The translations under genes were made by a program, and so were the position numbers. A stretch of DNA of 64,000 nucleotides from CAG-217 sp963638105 (GTDB taxonomy: Bacteria; Bacillota; Clostridia; Oscillospirales; Acutalibacteraceae): the NCBI GenBank assembly GCA_963638105.1, contig CAVHPP010000002.1, positions 1 to 64,000 of the forward strand, in the 5' to 3' direction. Within the stretch, counting starts at the first letter, position 1. Every line of letters begins with the position of its first letter. The notes under the pieces are model-generated. The model was given only the letters and a program-made list of their open reading frames with translations. It searched no databases and was not told the DNA's origin. Of the stretch, positions 1-8,055 are shown piece by piece.

Positions 1-1
1 G

Positions 2-25
2 AATCTGCTGGGTGACGATGACTAA
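2..25 (+). CDS. possible 3' end of an upstream gene
   Basis: One frame reads NLLGDDD and then a TAA stop, followed after about 35 bases by a good intrinsic terminator. This fits the last codons of a gene that lies mostly outside the window. The fragment is too short to name a product, and the call rests only on the stop codon and the terminator behind it. Confidence 0.3.
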   Translation, partial: NLLGDDD

Positions 26-58
26 GCGACAATTGGTGAAAAAAACGAAATAATCGAC

Positions 59-88
59 AAAAAAGCAGTGCCTTTGCGCTGCTTTTTG
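59..88 (+). terminator. intrinsic terminator of the upstream gene
   Basis: An 11-bp stem (AAAAAGCAGTG with CGCTGCTTTTT, one G-U pair) around a 6-base loop runs into a T-rich tract. It separates the upstream gene from the nifJ promoter. Confidence 0.75.
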
Positions 89-120
89 TTATTATTATAC
101 AGAAACACCAAATTGTTGTG

Positions 121-149
121 TTGAATTTCGCATGCCGGAGTGCTATAAT
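121..149 (+). promoter_or_regulatory. sigma-A promoter of nifJ
   Basis: The -35 is TTGAAT at 121-126 and the -10 is TATAAT at 144-149, with the optimal 17-base spacer. This predicts a leader of about 60 bases before the nifJ start codon. Confidence 0.8.
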
Positions 150-218
150 TGGTATAGTTGTGGGCTTGCGCCCAAACTGAGGTTGTTATCTGTAAGATAA
201 AATACAGGAGGAAATTCC

Positions 219-3200
219 ATGAACAGAAAGAAAAAAACCATGGACGGTAACAGCGCCGCTGCCCACGTCAGCTACGCATTTACAGAAGTTGCCGCCATTT
301 ATCCCATCACCCCGTCATCCACCATGGCGGAGGAGACGGACGCCATGGCCGCCCGCGGGGTCAAGAACCTGTTTGGCCAAACGGTCAAGGTGGCGGAGAT
401 GGAGTCTGAGGCCGGTGCCGCCGGCGCCGTGCACGGCTCTTTGTCTGCCGGTGCGCTGACGACCACTTACACCGCGTCACAGGGTCTGCTGCTGATGATC
501 CCCAATATGTACAAGATCGCCGGCGAACTGATTCCGTCCGTTATTCATGTGTCTGCCCGCTGCGTGTCTACCCACGCGCTGAATATTTTTGGCGACCATT
601 CCGATGTGATGGCCTGCCGCCAGACCGGTTATGCCATGCTCTGCTCTGCCAATGTGCAGGAGGTAATGGATCTGGGCGCTGTGGCCCACCTGTCTACCTT
701 AAAGAGCCGTGTGCCGTTCTTGCATTTCTTTGACGGCTTCCGTACTTCTCATGAGGTGCAGAAAATCGAGACCTGGGATTATGAAGATCTGCGGTCTATG
801 GTGGATATGGACGATGTGCAGGCGTTTCGCGCCCGCGCCCTGAACCCGGAGAAGCCGGTGTTGCGCGGCTCTGCGGAGAACAGCGATGTGTTCTTCCAGC
901 ACAGAGAGGCCTGCAACCGCTACTATAACGACGCGGTTGCCACTACTGAGATGTATATGAACACCATCAATGAGAAGCTGGGCACGGATTACCGTCTGTT
1001 TAATTACTACGGTGCGCCGGACGCAGACCGTGTGATTGTGGCTATGGGCTCTGTGTGCGACACCATTCAGGAAACCGTAGATTTTCTGAACGCCCGGGGC
1101 GAAAAAGTGGGTATGGTCAAGGTACACCTGTACCGCCCCTTCAGCGCCAAGCATCTGCTGGCTGCCCTGCCGGAGACGGTGAAGCACATTTCCGTGCTGG
1201 ACAGAACCAAGGAGCCCGGCTCCTTGGGCGAGCCGCTGTTCCTGGATGTGGTGGCTGCGCTGAAAGGCTCTGCCTTTAACGATGTGCCGGTGTACGGCGG
1301 TCGTTTCGGCTTGGGATCTAAGGACACCGTACCGGCGCATATTATCGCTGTGTACAGCAATATGGCTGCGCCCCAGCCCAAGCCGGAGTTCACGCTGTCC
1401 ATTGAGGACGATGTGACCCACCTGTCCCTGCCGGTGGCCGAGAACCCGGACACCACCCCGGCAGGCACCACTTCTTGTAAGTTTTGGGGTTTGGGCTCCG
1501 ACGGCACCGTTGGCGCCAACAAGGACTCCATTAAGATCATCGGCGACAATACGGATATGTTTGCCCAGGGCTACTTCTTCTATGACTCCAAGAAGTCCGG
1601 CGGCATTACCGTGTCCCACCTGCGCTTTGGCTCGTCGCCCATTACTTCTACCTATTTGATCAACAAGGCCAACTTTGTGGCCTGCCACTGCCCGTCCTAT
1701 GTGACCAAGTATGATATGGTACAGGATTTGGTGCCCGGCGGCACTTTCCTGCTCAACTGCATTTGGACCCCGGATCAGCTGGACAGCCAGCTGCCTGCGT
1801 CCATGAAGCGCTATATTGCAGAGAACAACATTCATTTCTATATCATTAACGGCATTAAGATTGCAGAGGAAGTGGGCCTGCCCGGCCGTGCTTCCACCAT
1901 CTTGCAGTCTGCGTTCTTTGCCATCTCCGGTATTTTGCCGGTAGAGAAGGCGATTGAGCTGATGAAGGCCGCTGTGGTTAAGAAGTTCTCCAAGAAAGGC
2001 GAGGCGGTGGTGAATGCCAACTTTGCCGGCATTGACCGTGGCGCCCAGGAGATCGTGAAGGTGGATGTGCCGGACAGCTGGAAGACTGCAGAAGATGCAC
2101 CCCGCCGGCTGGAAGTGCCCACCGATCGTCCGGAGATGAAGAAATTTGTCAAGGAAATTCTGGATCCGGTTGGCCGCCTGCACGGCGACGATCTGCCGGT
2201 ATCTGCCTTTGCCGATCGGGCGGACGGCGTGTATCCTGCCGGTTCTGCCGCCTTTGAGAAGCGGGGCATTGCCATTACCGTACCCCAGTGGGACGGCACC
2301 AAGTGCGCCCAGTGTAACCTGTGCGCTATGGTCTGCCCCCACGCAGTCATTCGCCCCATTGCCATGAATGCAGAGGAAGCGGCGGCTGCACCGGAGGGCA
2401 CCACCATGGTGAAGCACAAGAGAGCGGATTATCAGTACGCCCTGATTGTGTCCGTACTGGATTGCACCGGTTGCGCCTCCTGCGCCAATGTGTGCCCCAC
2501 CAAGTCCCTGACCATGAAACCCATTGCCAGCGAGCTGGATCGGCAAAAGATCTATGATGCGCTGGTGGACACCTCAGAAAAACCGGAGCTGCTTACCAAC
2601 AACACCATCGGCGTGCAGTACAGAAAGCCGTATTTGGAATTCTCCGGCGCCTGCGCAGGCTGCGGCGAGACGCCGTATGCCAAGCTGGCTACCCAGCTGT
2701 ACGGCGACCGTATGTATATTGCCAATGCCACCGGCTGCTCCTCCATTTGGGGCGGTTCCGCACCCTCCACGCCTTATACGGTAGACAAGAACGGCCACGG
2801 CCCCGCTTGGTCCAACTCTCTGTTTGAGGACAACGCTGAGTTCGGCTACGGTATGCTGCTGGCACAAAAGCAGATCCGCGAGCGGCTGGCTATGGACGCC
2901 CAGCAGCTGCTGGATACCCCGGTGGCGGACAAAGCCCAGGCTTGGCTGGACACCTATGAGGACGCTGCTACCAATACGGAGCCTGCCCAGGCACTGATCG
3001 CTGCATTGCAGACGGCAGAGCTGGAGGGTGACGCCAAGGCGGCGGCTGCCGACTTCCTGAAAGACGCAGATTATGCGGCCAAGAAGTACCAGTTTATCTT
3101 TGGCGGCGACGGCTGGGCCTACGACATTGGCTTTGGCGGTCTGGATCATGTGATCGCGTCCAATGAGAATGTAAACATTGTTGTGTTTGATACGGAGGTG

Positions 3201-3743
3201 TACTCCAACACCGGCGGTCAGGCCTCTAAGGCCACCCAGACCGGTGCTGTGGCCAAGTTCGCTGCCTCCGGTAAGGTGGTCAAGAAGAAAGACCTGGCGC
3301 AGATTGCGATGAGCTACGGCTATGTGTATGTGGCCCAGGTGGCTATGGGCGCCAATGCCAATCAGTGCTTAAAGGCGTTCCAGGAGGCTGCGGCTTATGA
3401 CGGCCCGTCCATCATCATCTGCTATGCCCCCTGTATTAACCACGGCATTAAGATGCCCTTTAACCAGGCAGAGCAGAAGAAGGCGGTTGCCGCCGGGTAC
3501 TGGAACCTGTTCCGCTTTAACCCGGATCTGGCCAAGGCAGGGAAGAATCCCTTTACCCTGGACAGCAAGGCACCCAGCGCCGATTATGTACAGTTCATTG
3601 AGGGTGAGACCCGTTACTCTGCGTTGAAGCGTTCCTTCCCCGGCAAGGCGGAGCAGCTGTTTAGCATTGCGGCGGAGAACTCCATTGAGAAGTACAACAA
3701 ACTGGCTGCACTGGTAGACTTTTACGCACCCAAGGGCGAGTAA
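219..3743 (+). CDS. nifJ: pyruvate:ferredoxin (flavodoxin) oxidoreductase
   Basis: Catalyses CoA-dependent oxidative decarboxylation of pyruvate to acetyl-CoA and CO2 with electrons passed to ferredoxin, the central anaerobic route into acetyl-CoA. The 1174-residue chain has the full single-chain domain order. The N-terminal pyrimidine-binding domain contains YPITPSS, and a gamma/CoA-type domain follows. Two ferredoxin-type 4Fe-4S motifs begin near residues 696 (CAQCNLCAMVCP) and 749 (CTGCASCANVCP). The C-terminal TPP domain has GDGWAYDIG near residue 960 and cluster cysteines in CAGCGETPY. The start is fixed by AGGAGG at 206-211, seven bases before ATG. It is monocistronic, with a promoter upstream and a terminator directly after it. 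Length and motifs are typical of clostridial PFOR. Confidence 0.97.
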   Translation: MNRKKKTMDGNSAAAHVSYAFTEVAAIYPITPSSTMAEETDAMAARGVKNLFGQTVKVAEMESEAGAAGAVHGSLSAGALTTTYTASQGLLLMIPNMYKIAGELIPSVIHVSARCVSTHALNIFGDHSDVMACRQTGYAMLCSANVQEVMDLGAVAHLSTLKSRVPFLHFFDGFRTSHEVQKIETWDYEDLRSMVDMDDVQAFRARALNPEKPVLRGSAENSDVFFQHREACNRYYNDAVATTEMYMNTINEKLGTDYRLFNYYGAPDADRVIVAMGSVCDTIQETVDFLNARGEKVGMVKVHLYRPFSAKHLLAALPETVKHISVLDRTKEPGSLGEPLFLDVVAALKGSAFNDVPVYGGRFGLGSKDTVPAHIIAVYSNMAAPQPKPEFTLSIEDDVTHLSLPVAENPDTTPAGTTSCKFWGLGSDGTVGANKDSIKIIGDNTDMFAQGYFFYDSKKSGGITVSHLRFGSSPITSTYLINKANFVACHCPSYVTKYDMVQDLVPGGTFLLNCIWTPDQLDSQLPASMKRYIAENNIHFYIINGIKIAEEVGLPGRASTILQSAFFAISGILPVEKAIELMKAAVVKKFSKKGEAVVNANFAGIDRGAQEIVKVDVPDSWKTAEDAPRRLEVPTDRPEMKKFVKEILDPVGRLHGDDLPVSAFADRADGVYPAGSAAFEKRGIAITVPQWDGTKCAQCNLCAMVCPHAVIRPIAMNAEEAAAAPEGTTMVKHKRADYQYALIVSVLDCTGCASCANVCPTKSLTMKPIASELDRQKIYDALVDTSEKPELLTNNTIGVQYRKPYLEFSGACAGCGETPYAKLATQLYGDRMYIANATGCSSIWGGSAPSTPYTVDKNGHGPAWSNSLFEDNAEFGYGMLLAQKQIRERLAMDAQQLLDTPVADKAQAWLDTYEDAATNTEPAQALIAALQTAELEGDAKAAAADFLKDADYAAKKYQFIFGGDGWAYDIGFGGLDHVIASNENVNIVVFDTEVYSNTGGQASKATQTGAVAKFAASGKVVKKKDLAQIAMSYGYVYVAQVAMGANANQCLKAFQEAAAYDGPSIIICYAPCINHGIKMPFNQAEQKKAVAAGYWNLFRFNPDLAKAGKNPFTLDSKAPSADYVQFIEGETRYSALKRSFPGKAEQLFSIAAENSIEKYNKLAALVDFYAPKGE

Positions 3744-3758
3744 AGCCAAATAAAAAAA

Positions 3759-3790
3759 CAAAGCGCTGCGGTTCGTCCGCGGCGCTTTTG
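3759..3790 (+). terminator. intrinsic terminator of nifJ
   Basis: The arms AAAGCGCTGCGG and CCGCGGCGCTTT (one G-U pair) form a stem 15 bases after the nifJ stop and are followed by TTTTG. Confidence 0.8.
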
Positions 3791-3797
3791 CTTTGTG

Positions 3798-3832
3798 AAA
3801 AAAAGAACCCCTGCACACCGGGTGCAGGGGTT
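3798..3832 (-). terminator. intrinsic terminator of the sugar kinase gene
   Basis: AACCCCTGCAC and GTGCAGGGGTT pair perfectly around a 5-base loop. On the minus strand the stem is followed by a run of seven Ts, so it ends the leftward tetR-kinase transcript and faces the nifJ terminator. Confidence 0.85.
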
Positions 3833-3850
3833 GTTCCTTTATGTAAGGGC

Positions 3851-5473
3851 TTAGCCGTTGAGAATGGCAAAGTTCTCTTTATTGGCCTTGTACAGGTTCT
3901 TAAACACTTTGAAGTTGCGATCATAGACCTCCTTATTGGCCGGGTTGGGCTTATAAGTGGTCTTTACCGGGATCAGCTTCTTTACATCAAAGATGGAGGG
4001 AATTGCGCCCATACCTACGGCGATACAAGCGGCTGCACCCACGGCGCCGATGTTTTGCGGGGACTCTACCACCACCACATCACGCTGGAGAATATCGGCC
4101 AAAATTTGGCAGGTGGTCTCGCCCAAAGCGCCGCCACCGCAGAAGCGCACGGTCTTGGACTTCTGGTACTTGGTGGTCTTCAATTCCTGGCGCTCCAGCA
4201 TCCAGCGCATGTGGAAACAGATGCCCTCCACCACGGCGCGGATCAGCTCTGTCTTGCCCACATTCAGCCGAATGTTAAAGAACATACCGGCCGCGTTGGG
4301 ATCCTCAAAGGGACAGCGGTTGCCGTGCAGCCAGGGGGTGAAGATTACGCCGTTGGAACCGGCGGGGATGGTGTCAATCACTTCTTCCAGGTAGTCGTAC
4401 ATATTGAATTCTACCTGTTCCAGACTGTCGGTAGCGTTGCCGTAGCGCTTCAAGAATACGCCGATCTCGTCCAGCGCCAAATGGTCCTTGACCCAGCCTA
4501 CGCACTTGTTGGAGGTCTCCAGCTCACCAAAGTAGTTAAAGGTCTCCGGATTGGCGCCTACAATGGCAGCCATCATGGCGCCGGTATCTACCATCTGCTC
4601 CGGCACAACGGTACCCACCCAGCCGGAGGTGCCGCTGTAAATGTGTGCGTCGCCAATCTCTACCGCTCCGGCGCCTACGCCGATCAAAGAGGCGTCGCCG
4701 CCGCCGCCGTACACGGCGGTGCCTTGAGCCAGACCCAGCTCCTCGGCAGCCTTGGCGGTTACTTCGCCCACTTTATCGGTGCACTTTTTAATCTCCGGCA
4801 GGTGCTTTATATCCACATCCACCATATCGCAAATGGGCTTGCACCAGCCCTCGTGGCCCTTGCGGGTGTCATACAGCAGGGTGCCGAACGCAGAGTCCTG
4901 GGTCATTACGAACTCGCCGGTCAGGCGGCAGATGAGATACTCTTTTACATCCAACCACTTATAGACTTTCTTAAAGTTTTCCGGCTCGTGCTCCCGCACC
5001 CAGCGGTACTTCCAAATGGGGTCCTTAACAGAGGAGGATACGGCACCGGTATAGCGCAGGTACTTGAGCAGCTTGGTCACTTCCGCACCGGCGATTTGTA
5101 CGCCGTGGGCAATGCCCTTTTTCAGCTCATCGCCGGCTCGCTGGTCCATATAGGTCATGGGGCGGCGAATGCAATTACCCTCTTTGTCTACCAGTACCAA
5201 ACCCTGCATGGCAGAGCAAAAGCTGATGCCCTCTACCTGGTCTTTGGTCACGCCTACGCACTTATTGAACACATTGCGGGTGGTGCTGCACATGGCGCTC
5301 CACCATTCATCGGCGTCCTGCTCGGCACCGCCCTTTACGCCGGTCTCGTCGTCCACATACAGGCCGTAGCCTGCGGTGTCAGAGGCCAGGATGCGCATGG
5401 TGTCGCCGATCTCAATCAGACAGGTCTTGACCCCGGTGGTGCCCACATCGTAGGTGATTACATACTTGCTCAT
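3851..5473 (-). CDS. FGGY-family carbohydrate kinase
   Basis: Predicted ATP-dependent sugar or polyol kinase of the xylulokinase/erythritol kinase type, cytoplasmic. The 540-residue protein begins with the FGGY phosphate-binding loop (ITYDVGTTGVKTCLIEIG). It has YMDQRAGDE near the substrate site, a glycine-rich GGGGDASLIGVGAGAV, and in the C-terminal actin-like domain FCGGGALGETTCQILADIL. The start is taken at 5473 because an AGGAGG lies just upstream on the minus strand; the frame runs open for 14 further codons but without a better signal. It follows tetR by 38 bases and shares its transcript. Divergent genes encode an aminotransferase and an aldolase, suggesting a joint catabolic route. 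The substrate cannot be read from sequence; xylulokinase is a name by similarity only. Confidence 0.88.
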   Translation of the reverse strand: MSKYVITYDVGTTGVKTCLIEIGDTMRILASDTAGYGLYVDDETGVKGGAEQDADEWWSAMCSTTRNVFNKCVGVTKDQVEGISFCSAMQGLVLVDKEGNCIRRPMTYMDQRAGDELKKGIAHGVQIAGAEVTKLLKYLRYTGAVSSSVKDPIWKYRWVREHEPENFKKVYKWLDVKEYLICRLTGEFVMTQDSAFGTLLYDTRKGHEGWCKPICDMVDVDIKHLPEIKKCTDKVGEVTAKAAEELGLAQGTAVYGGGGDASLIGVGAGAVEIGDAHIYSGTSGWVGTVVPEQMVDTGAMMAAIVGANPETFNYFGELETSNKCVGWVKDHLALDEIGVFLKRYGNATDSLEQVEFNMYDYLEEVIDTIPAGSNGVIFTPWLHGNRCPFEDPNAAGMFFNIRLNVGKTELIRAVVEGICFHMRWMLERQELKTTKYQKSKTVRFCGGGALGETTCQILADILQRDVVVVESPQNIGAVGAAACIAVGMGAIPSIFDVKKLIPVKTTYKPNPANKEVYDRNFKVFKNLYKANKENFAILNG

Positions 5474-5511
5474 AAAATATCCTCCTATGGTGTTGTACGC
5501 GGTAAATACCG

Positions 5512-6174
5512 TCACTTCTTTTCAAATGTAAATGCGCTCTCCACAAATTTCAGCAGTTGACCGATCACCCGCTCCTCGTCCATTTCCTCCACATCTACGC
5601 CGGTATAGAACTTAAACCGCTCCTTGTAGTAGTCGCAGGTATAAGAGAATTGCAGGGACATCAGCAGATTGTCCAAAAAGAAAGCAAAGAGCCGGGGATC
5701 CAGATCCGGGCGCACATCGCCCTTGGCCAGCGCCTGGGCAATGGCCGTGGTGTAGATGCCGCTGGTCTCGCTCTCAATCTCCCGCACCAGCATCTGGGTG
5801 CGCTCGCTGTCCTTCTCCGAGGCGATCTCATTGTATAGCCGAATGTAATTGGCGTTTCGCTTAGAATGGACGCAGGTGGCGCGAATGAGCTTTTCTGCCT
5901 TGATCAGCAGCTTGTCATCACTGGCCATAATCTCCTCGATCACCTGGGACAGAATACGCATACCCCGCTGAATGCAGGTGATGAACAGGTCCTCCTTAGT
6001 AGCAAAGTACTTGTACATCAGTCCGATGCTGATCCCTGCGTTCTTGGCGATCACATTGATGTTGGCATTTTCGTACCCTTTGGAGGAAAACTCCTCGGTG
6101 CCCACTTCCAGTATGCGCTCCCGTCGCTCCTCGGATATGCGATCAAATGCGTCCTTGTGATGTTTATTTACCAT
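5512..6174 (-). CDS. TetR/AcrR-family transcriptional regulator
   Basis: A one-component repressor of about 220 residues. The N-terminal helix-turn-helix reads from RERILEVGTEEFSSKGYENA through NAGISIGLMYKYFATKEDLF, a classical TetR DNA-binding domain. The rest is a helical ligand-binding and dimerisation region with no recognisable specificity. ATG at 6174 is the most family-like start, but no clear ribosome site precedes it. The frame stays open back to a GTG at 6270, and a GAGAGGGAG sits near 6240, so an upstream TTG start is possible. A perfect inverted repeat lies just upstream at 6194-6225. Position between the kinase and the divergent aminotransferase makes it the likely local regulator. 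Confidence 0.88.
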   Translation of the reverse strand: MVNKHHKDAFDRISEERRERILEVGTEEFSSKGYENANINVIAKNAGISIGLMYKYFATKEDLFITCIQRGMRILSQVIEEIMASDDKLLIKAEKLIRATCVHSKRNANYIRLYNEIASEKDSERTQMLVREIESETSGIYTTAIAQALAKGDVRPDLDPRLFAFFLDNLLMSLQFSYTCDYYKERFKFYTGVDVEEMDEERVIGQLLKFVESAFTFEKK

Positions 6175-6193
6175 TTCAAAAAATTTTGTAGCC

Positions 6194-6225
6194 TTGCACA
6201 AAGAACGGAAAAGCCCTTTGTGCAA
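6194..6225. promoter_or_regulatory. perfect 10-bp inverted repeat, candidate TetR operator or mRNA hairpin
   Basis: TTGCACAAAG at 6194-6203 and CTTTGTGCAA at 6216-6225 are exact reverse complements separated by 12 bases. The element lies downstream of the predicted tetR transcription start and just before its ATG. It could be bound by the regulator as DNA or fold in the tetR leader. If an upstream TTG start is used it falls inside the coding sequence. Confidence 0.55.
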
Positions 6226-6277
6226 TCCGTACAAATACTCCCTCTCTGTAAAGCGTGAACCGCAATTCACTTTTCTT

Positions 6278-6306
6278 ATATTATCATTATTTATCCGTTA
6301 TTGCAA
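6278..6306 (-). promoter_or_regulatory. promoter of tetR-kinase
   Basis: Read on the minus strand, TTGCAA (6306-6301) and TAATAT (6283-6278) are 17 bases apart. The predicted start near 6271 gives a leader of about 97 bases that contains the inverted repeat at 6194-6225. Confidence 0.6.
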
Positions 6307-6358
6307 GAAATCTGAACAAAAATGCGGGAAAATTGAACAAATTATGGCAAGTATCTAT

Positions 6359-6386
6359 TTGACAAATCATTAAAAAGTGATATACT
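6359..6386 (+). promoter_or_regulatory. promoter of aminotransferase-aldolase operon
   Basis: TTGACA at 6359-6364 and TATACT at 6381-6386 with a 16-base spacer. It drives the rightward operon and lies back-to-back with the tetR promoter. Confidence 0.75.
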
Positions 6387-6400
6387 AAAGGTGTATTTTA

Positions 6401-6434
6401 TGTGAGCGATGGCTCACACCCCTTTGGGGTGAGC
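6401..6434 (+). promoter_or_regulatory. structured leader with mutually exclusive hairpins
   Basis: TGTGAGC at 6401-6407 pairs with GCTCACA at 6412-6418. ACCCC (6418-6422) pairs with GGGGT (6426-6430). A second GTGAGC at 6429-6434 can pair with the same GCTCAC, extending the second hairpin. The two pairings exclude each other, as in attenuators and switching leaders. No known riboswitch consensus is recognised, and there is no T tract after either stem. Confidence 0.45.
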
Positions 6435-6468
6435 GGCGACTCATGATTTTTAAGGAGGAACGACCATT

Positions 6469-7959
6469 ATGGATACCCGATTTGCAATTTCTGAGTATCT
6501 TGATGCAGCGCAGGTCACCGCTCAGCTGGACGCGCTCATCAAAAAGCCCATCTATTCCATCAGCCCGGCTGCACTGAAGAAGTATGAAGAAGAATACTTC
6601 GACAAGAAGTGCACCAAGTCTAAGGCGATGATCACCGAGGCGAGAGAGATTATTCCCGGCGGCGTGCAGCACAACCTGGCGTTTAACTATCCTTTCCCCA
6701 TCGTGATGACCAAGGCCAAGGGTGCTAAGCTCTATGATATTGACGGCAACGAGTATTACGACTTCCTGCAGGCCGGCGGTCCCACCATCCTGGGCTCCAA
6801 CGACGATGTAGTGAAGGAGAAGGTTAAGGAATTGCTGGACGATTGCGGTCCTTCCACCGGTCTGTTCCATGAGTATGAGTACAAGCTGGCCAAGAAGATC
6901 TCCGACTGTGTTCCTTCCGTAGAGATGTTCCGTATGCTGGGTTCCGGTACAGAGGCCTGCATGTGCGCTGTGCGTGTGGCCCGTCTGGCTACCGGCCATA
7001 AGAACATCATCAAGATGGGCGGCGCTTATCACGGCTGGTCCGATCAGCTGGCATGGGGCATGCGTGTGCCCGGCACCCTGAACCTGCAGTCTCACGGCGT
7101 ACCGCTGTTTGTATTCAAGCACACCCAGGAGTTCTTCCCCAATGATCTGAAGAGCCTGGAGCGCAAGCTGATCCTGAATAAGTTCCGCGGCGGCACCGCT
7201 GCCGTGTTCATTGAGGCCATTGGTCCGGAGTCCGGTACCCGTCCGGTAGACAAGGACTTCCCCAAGGGCGTACAGGCACTGTGCCGCAAGTACGGCGCTC
7301 TGCTGGTTTGCGACGAGGTTGTGACCGGCTTCCGTATCGGCGTGTCCGGTGCGCAGGGCTACTTTGGCATTGATCCCGACATCACCATCTTCGGTAAGGT
7401 GATTGCCGGCGGTTATCCGGGTGCAGGCGGTATCGGCGGCCACAAAGAGGTTATGAAGTACTTAGGCGCCGGCCTGGATAAGGGCAACGGCTCCGGCAAG
7501 AAGATTCATAAGGCAATGTGCGGCGGCACCATGGCTGCTACCCCCATCTCCTGCTGCGCAGGTTACACTGCCATTTGCGAGATTGAGAAGCGTAACGCCT
7601 GCCAGGTAGCCGGTAAGATGGCGGATCGTCTGGTACACGGCTTGCAGGCACTGATCAAAAAGTATGACCTGCCCTTCGTGTGCTTTAACCAGGGCTCTGT
7701 ATGCCACCTGGATACCGTTGGTACCATGCACTTTAAGGTAGACTGGAAGCATCCGTGGACCATTCCGCACACCTTGAAGGAGACCGGCAAGCGTCAGTCC
7801 GAGATGGAGCACATGGGCGCTGCTTACATGGCAGAGGGCCTGGTAACTTTGGCCGGCTCTCGTCTGTACACCTCCGCCGCTTATACGGAAGAGATGATCG
7901 ACGACTGCCTGAACAGATTTGAGAATGTGTTCAAGAACTGCGTTTGCATCGAGGCGTAA
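6469..7959 (+). CDS. class III PLP-dependent aminotransferase (glutamate-1-semialdehyde aminomutase-like)
   Basis: Predicted aminotransferase or aminomutase of fold type I, subgroup III, 496 residues. Recognisable are the cofactor phosphate region GSGTEACMCAVRVAR (about 159-172), YHGWSDQ (about 188), the Asp of CDEVVTGFR (Asp282), and the Schiff-base lysine in FGKVIAGGYP (Lys310). About 60 extra N-terminal residues precede the usual start of the fold. The start at 6469 has a strong TAAGGAGGAA upstream. It forms an operon with the downstream two-domain aldolase, divergent from tetR and the sugar kinase. No other haem-synthesis gene is nearby, so a role as hemL is unlikely; an amino-sugar or amino-polyol substrate is possible but unproven. 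Confidence 0.88.
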   Translation: MDTRFAISEYLDAAQVTAQLDALIKKPIYSISPAALKKYEEEYFDKKCTKSKAMITEAREIIPGGVQHNLAFNYPFPIVMTKAKGAKLYDIDGNEYYDFLQAGGPTILGSNDDVVKEKVKELLDDCGPSTGLFHEYEYKLAKKISDCVPSVEMFRMLGSGTEACMCAVRVARLATGHKNIIKMGGAYHGWSDQLAWGMRVPGTLNLQSHGVPLFVFKHTQEFFPNDLKSLERKLILNKFRGGTAAVFIEAIGPESGTRPVDKDFPKGVQALCRKYGALLVCDEVVTGFRIGVSGAQGYFGIDPDITIFGKVIAGGYPGAGGIGGHKEVMKYLGAGLDKGNGSGKKIHKAMCGGTMAATPISCCAGYTAICEIEKRNACQVAGKMADRLVHGLQALIKKYDLPFVCFNQGSVCHLDTVGTMHFKVDWKHPWTIPHTLKETGKRQSEMEHMGAAYMAEGLVTLAGSRLYTSAAYTEEMIDDCLNRFENVFKNCVCIEA

Positions 7960-7968
7960 GAATTTTTA

Positions 7969-8032
7969 CCAAGGGCGGTACCGGGCAGTAATGTCCGGCC
8001 GTCCTTTTGGTGCTTTTGCCCCCTGGGCAAAA
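7969..8032 (+). promoter_or_regulatory. two intercistronic hairpins
   Basis: A long stem runs from CCAAGGGCGG (7969-7978) to CCGTCCTTTTGG (7999-8010), enclosing CCGGGCA/TGTCCGG around a GTAA loop. A second stem pairs TTTTGCCC (8014-8021) with GGGCAAAA (8025-8032) around a 3-base loop. They lie between the aminotransferase stop and the aldolase ribosome site AAGGGG, so they may tune the relative expression or mRNA stability of the two cistrons. Confidence 0.5.
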
Positions 8033-8055
8033 ATACGATTTTAAGGGGAAAACAC

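Noticed and set aside
699..2546. 615-codon open frame on the minus strand inside nifJ
   Set aside because: It lies antisense to a clear PFOR, has no ribosome site and its composition (His/Gly/Leu-rich) is that of a shadow frame in GC-rich DNA.
3788..5560. 590-codon open frame on the plus strand over the kinase gene
   Set aside because: Antisense to the FGGY kinase, with no family motifs and the same shadow-like composition.
7569..7959. Possibility that the aminotransferase is hemL
   Set aside because: The GSA-like fold is clear, but no haem genes are nearby, the protein has about 60 extra N-terminal residues, and it is tied to an aldolase and a kinase.
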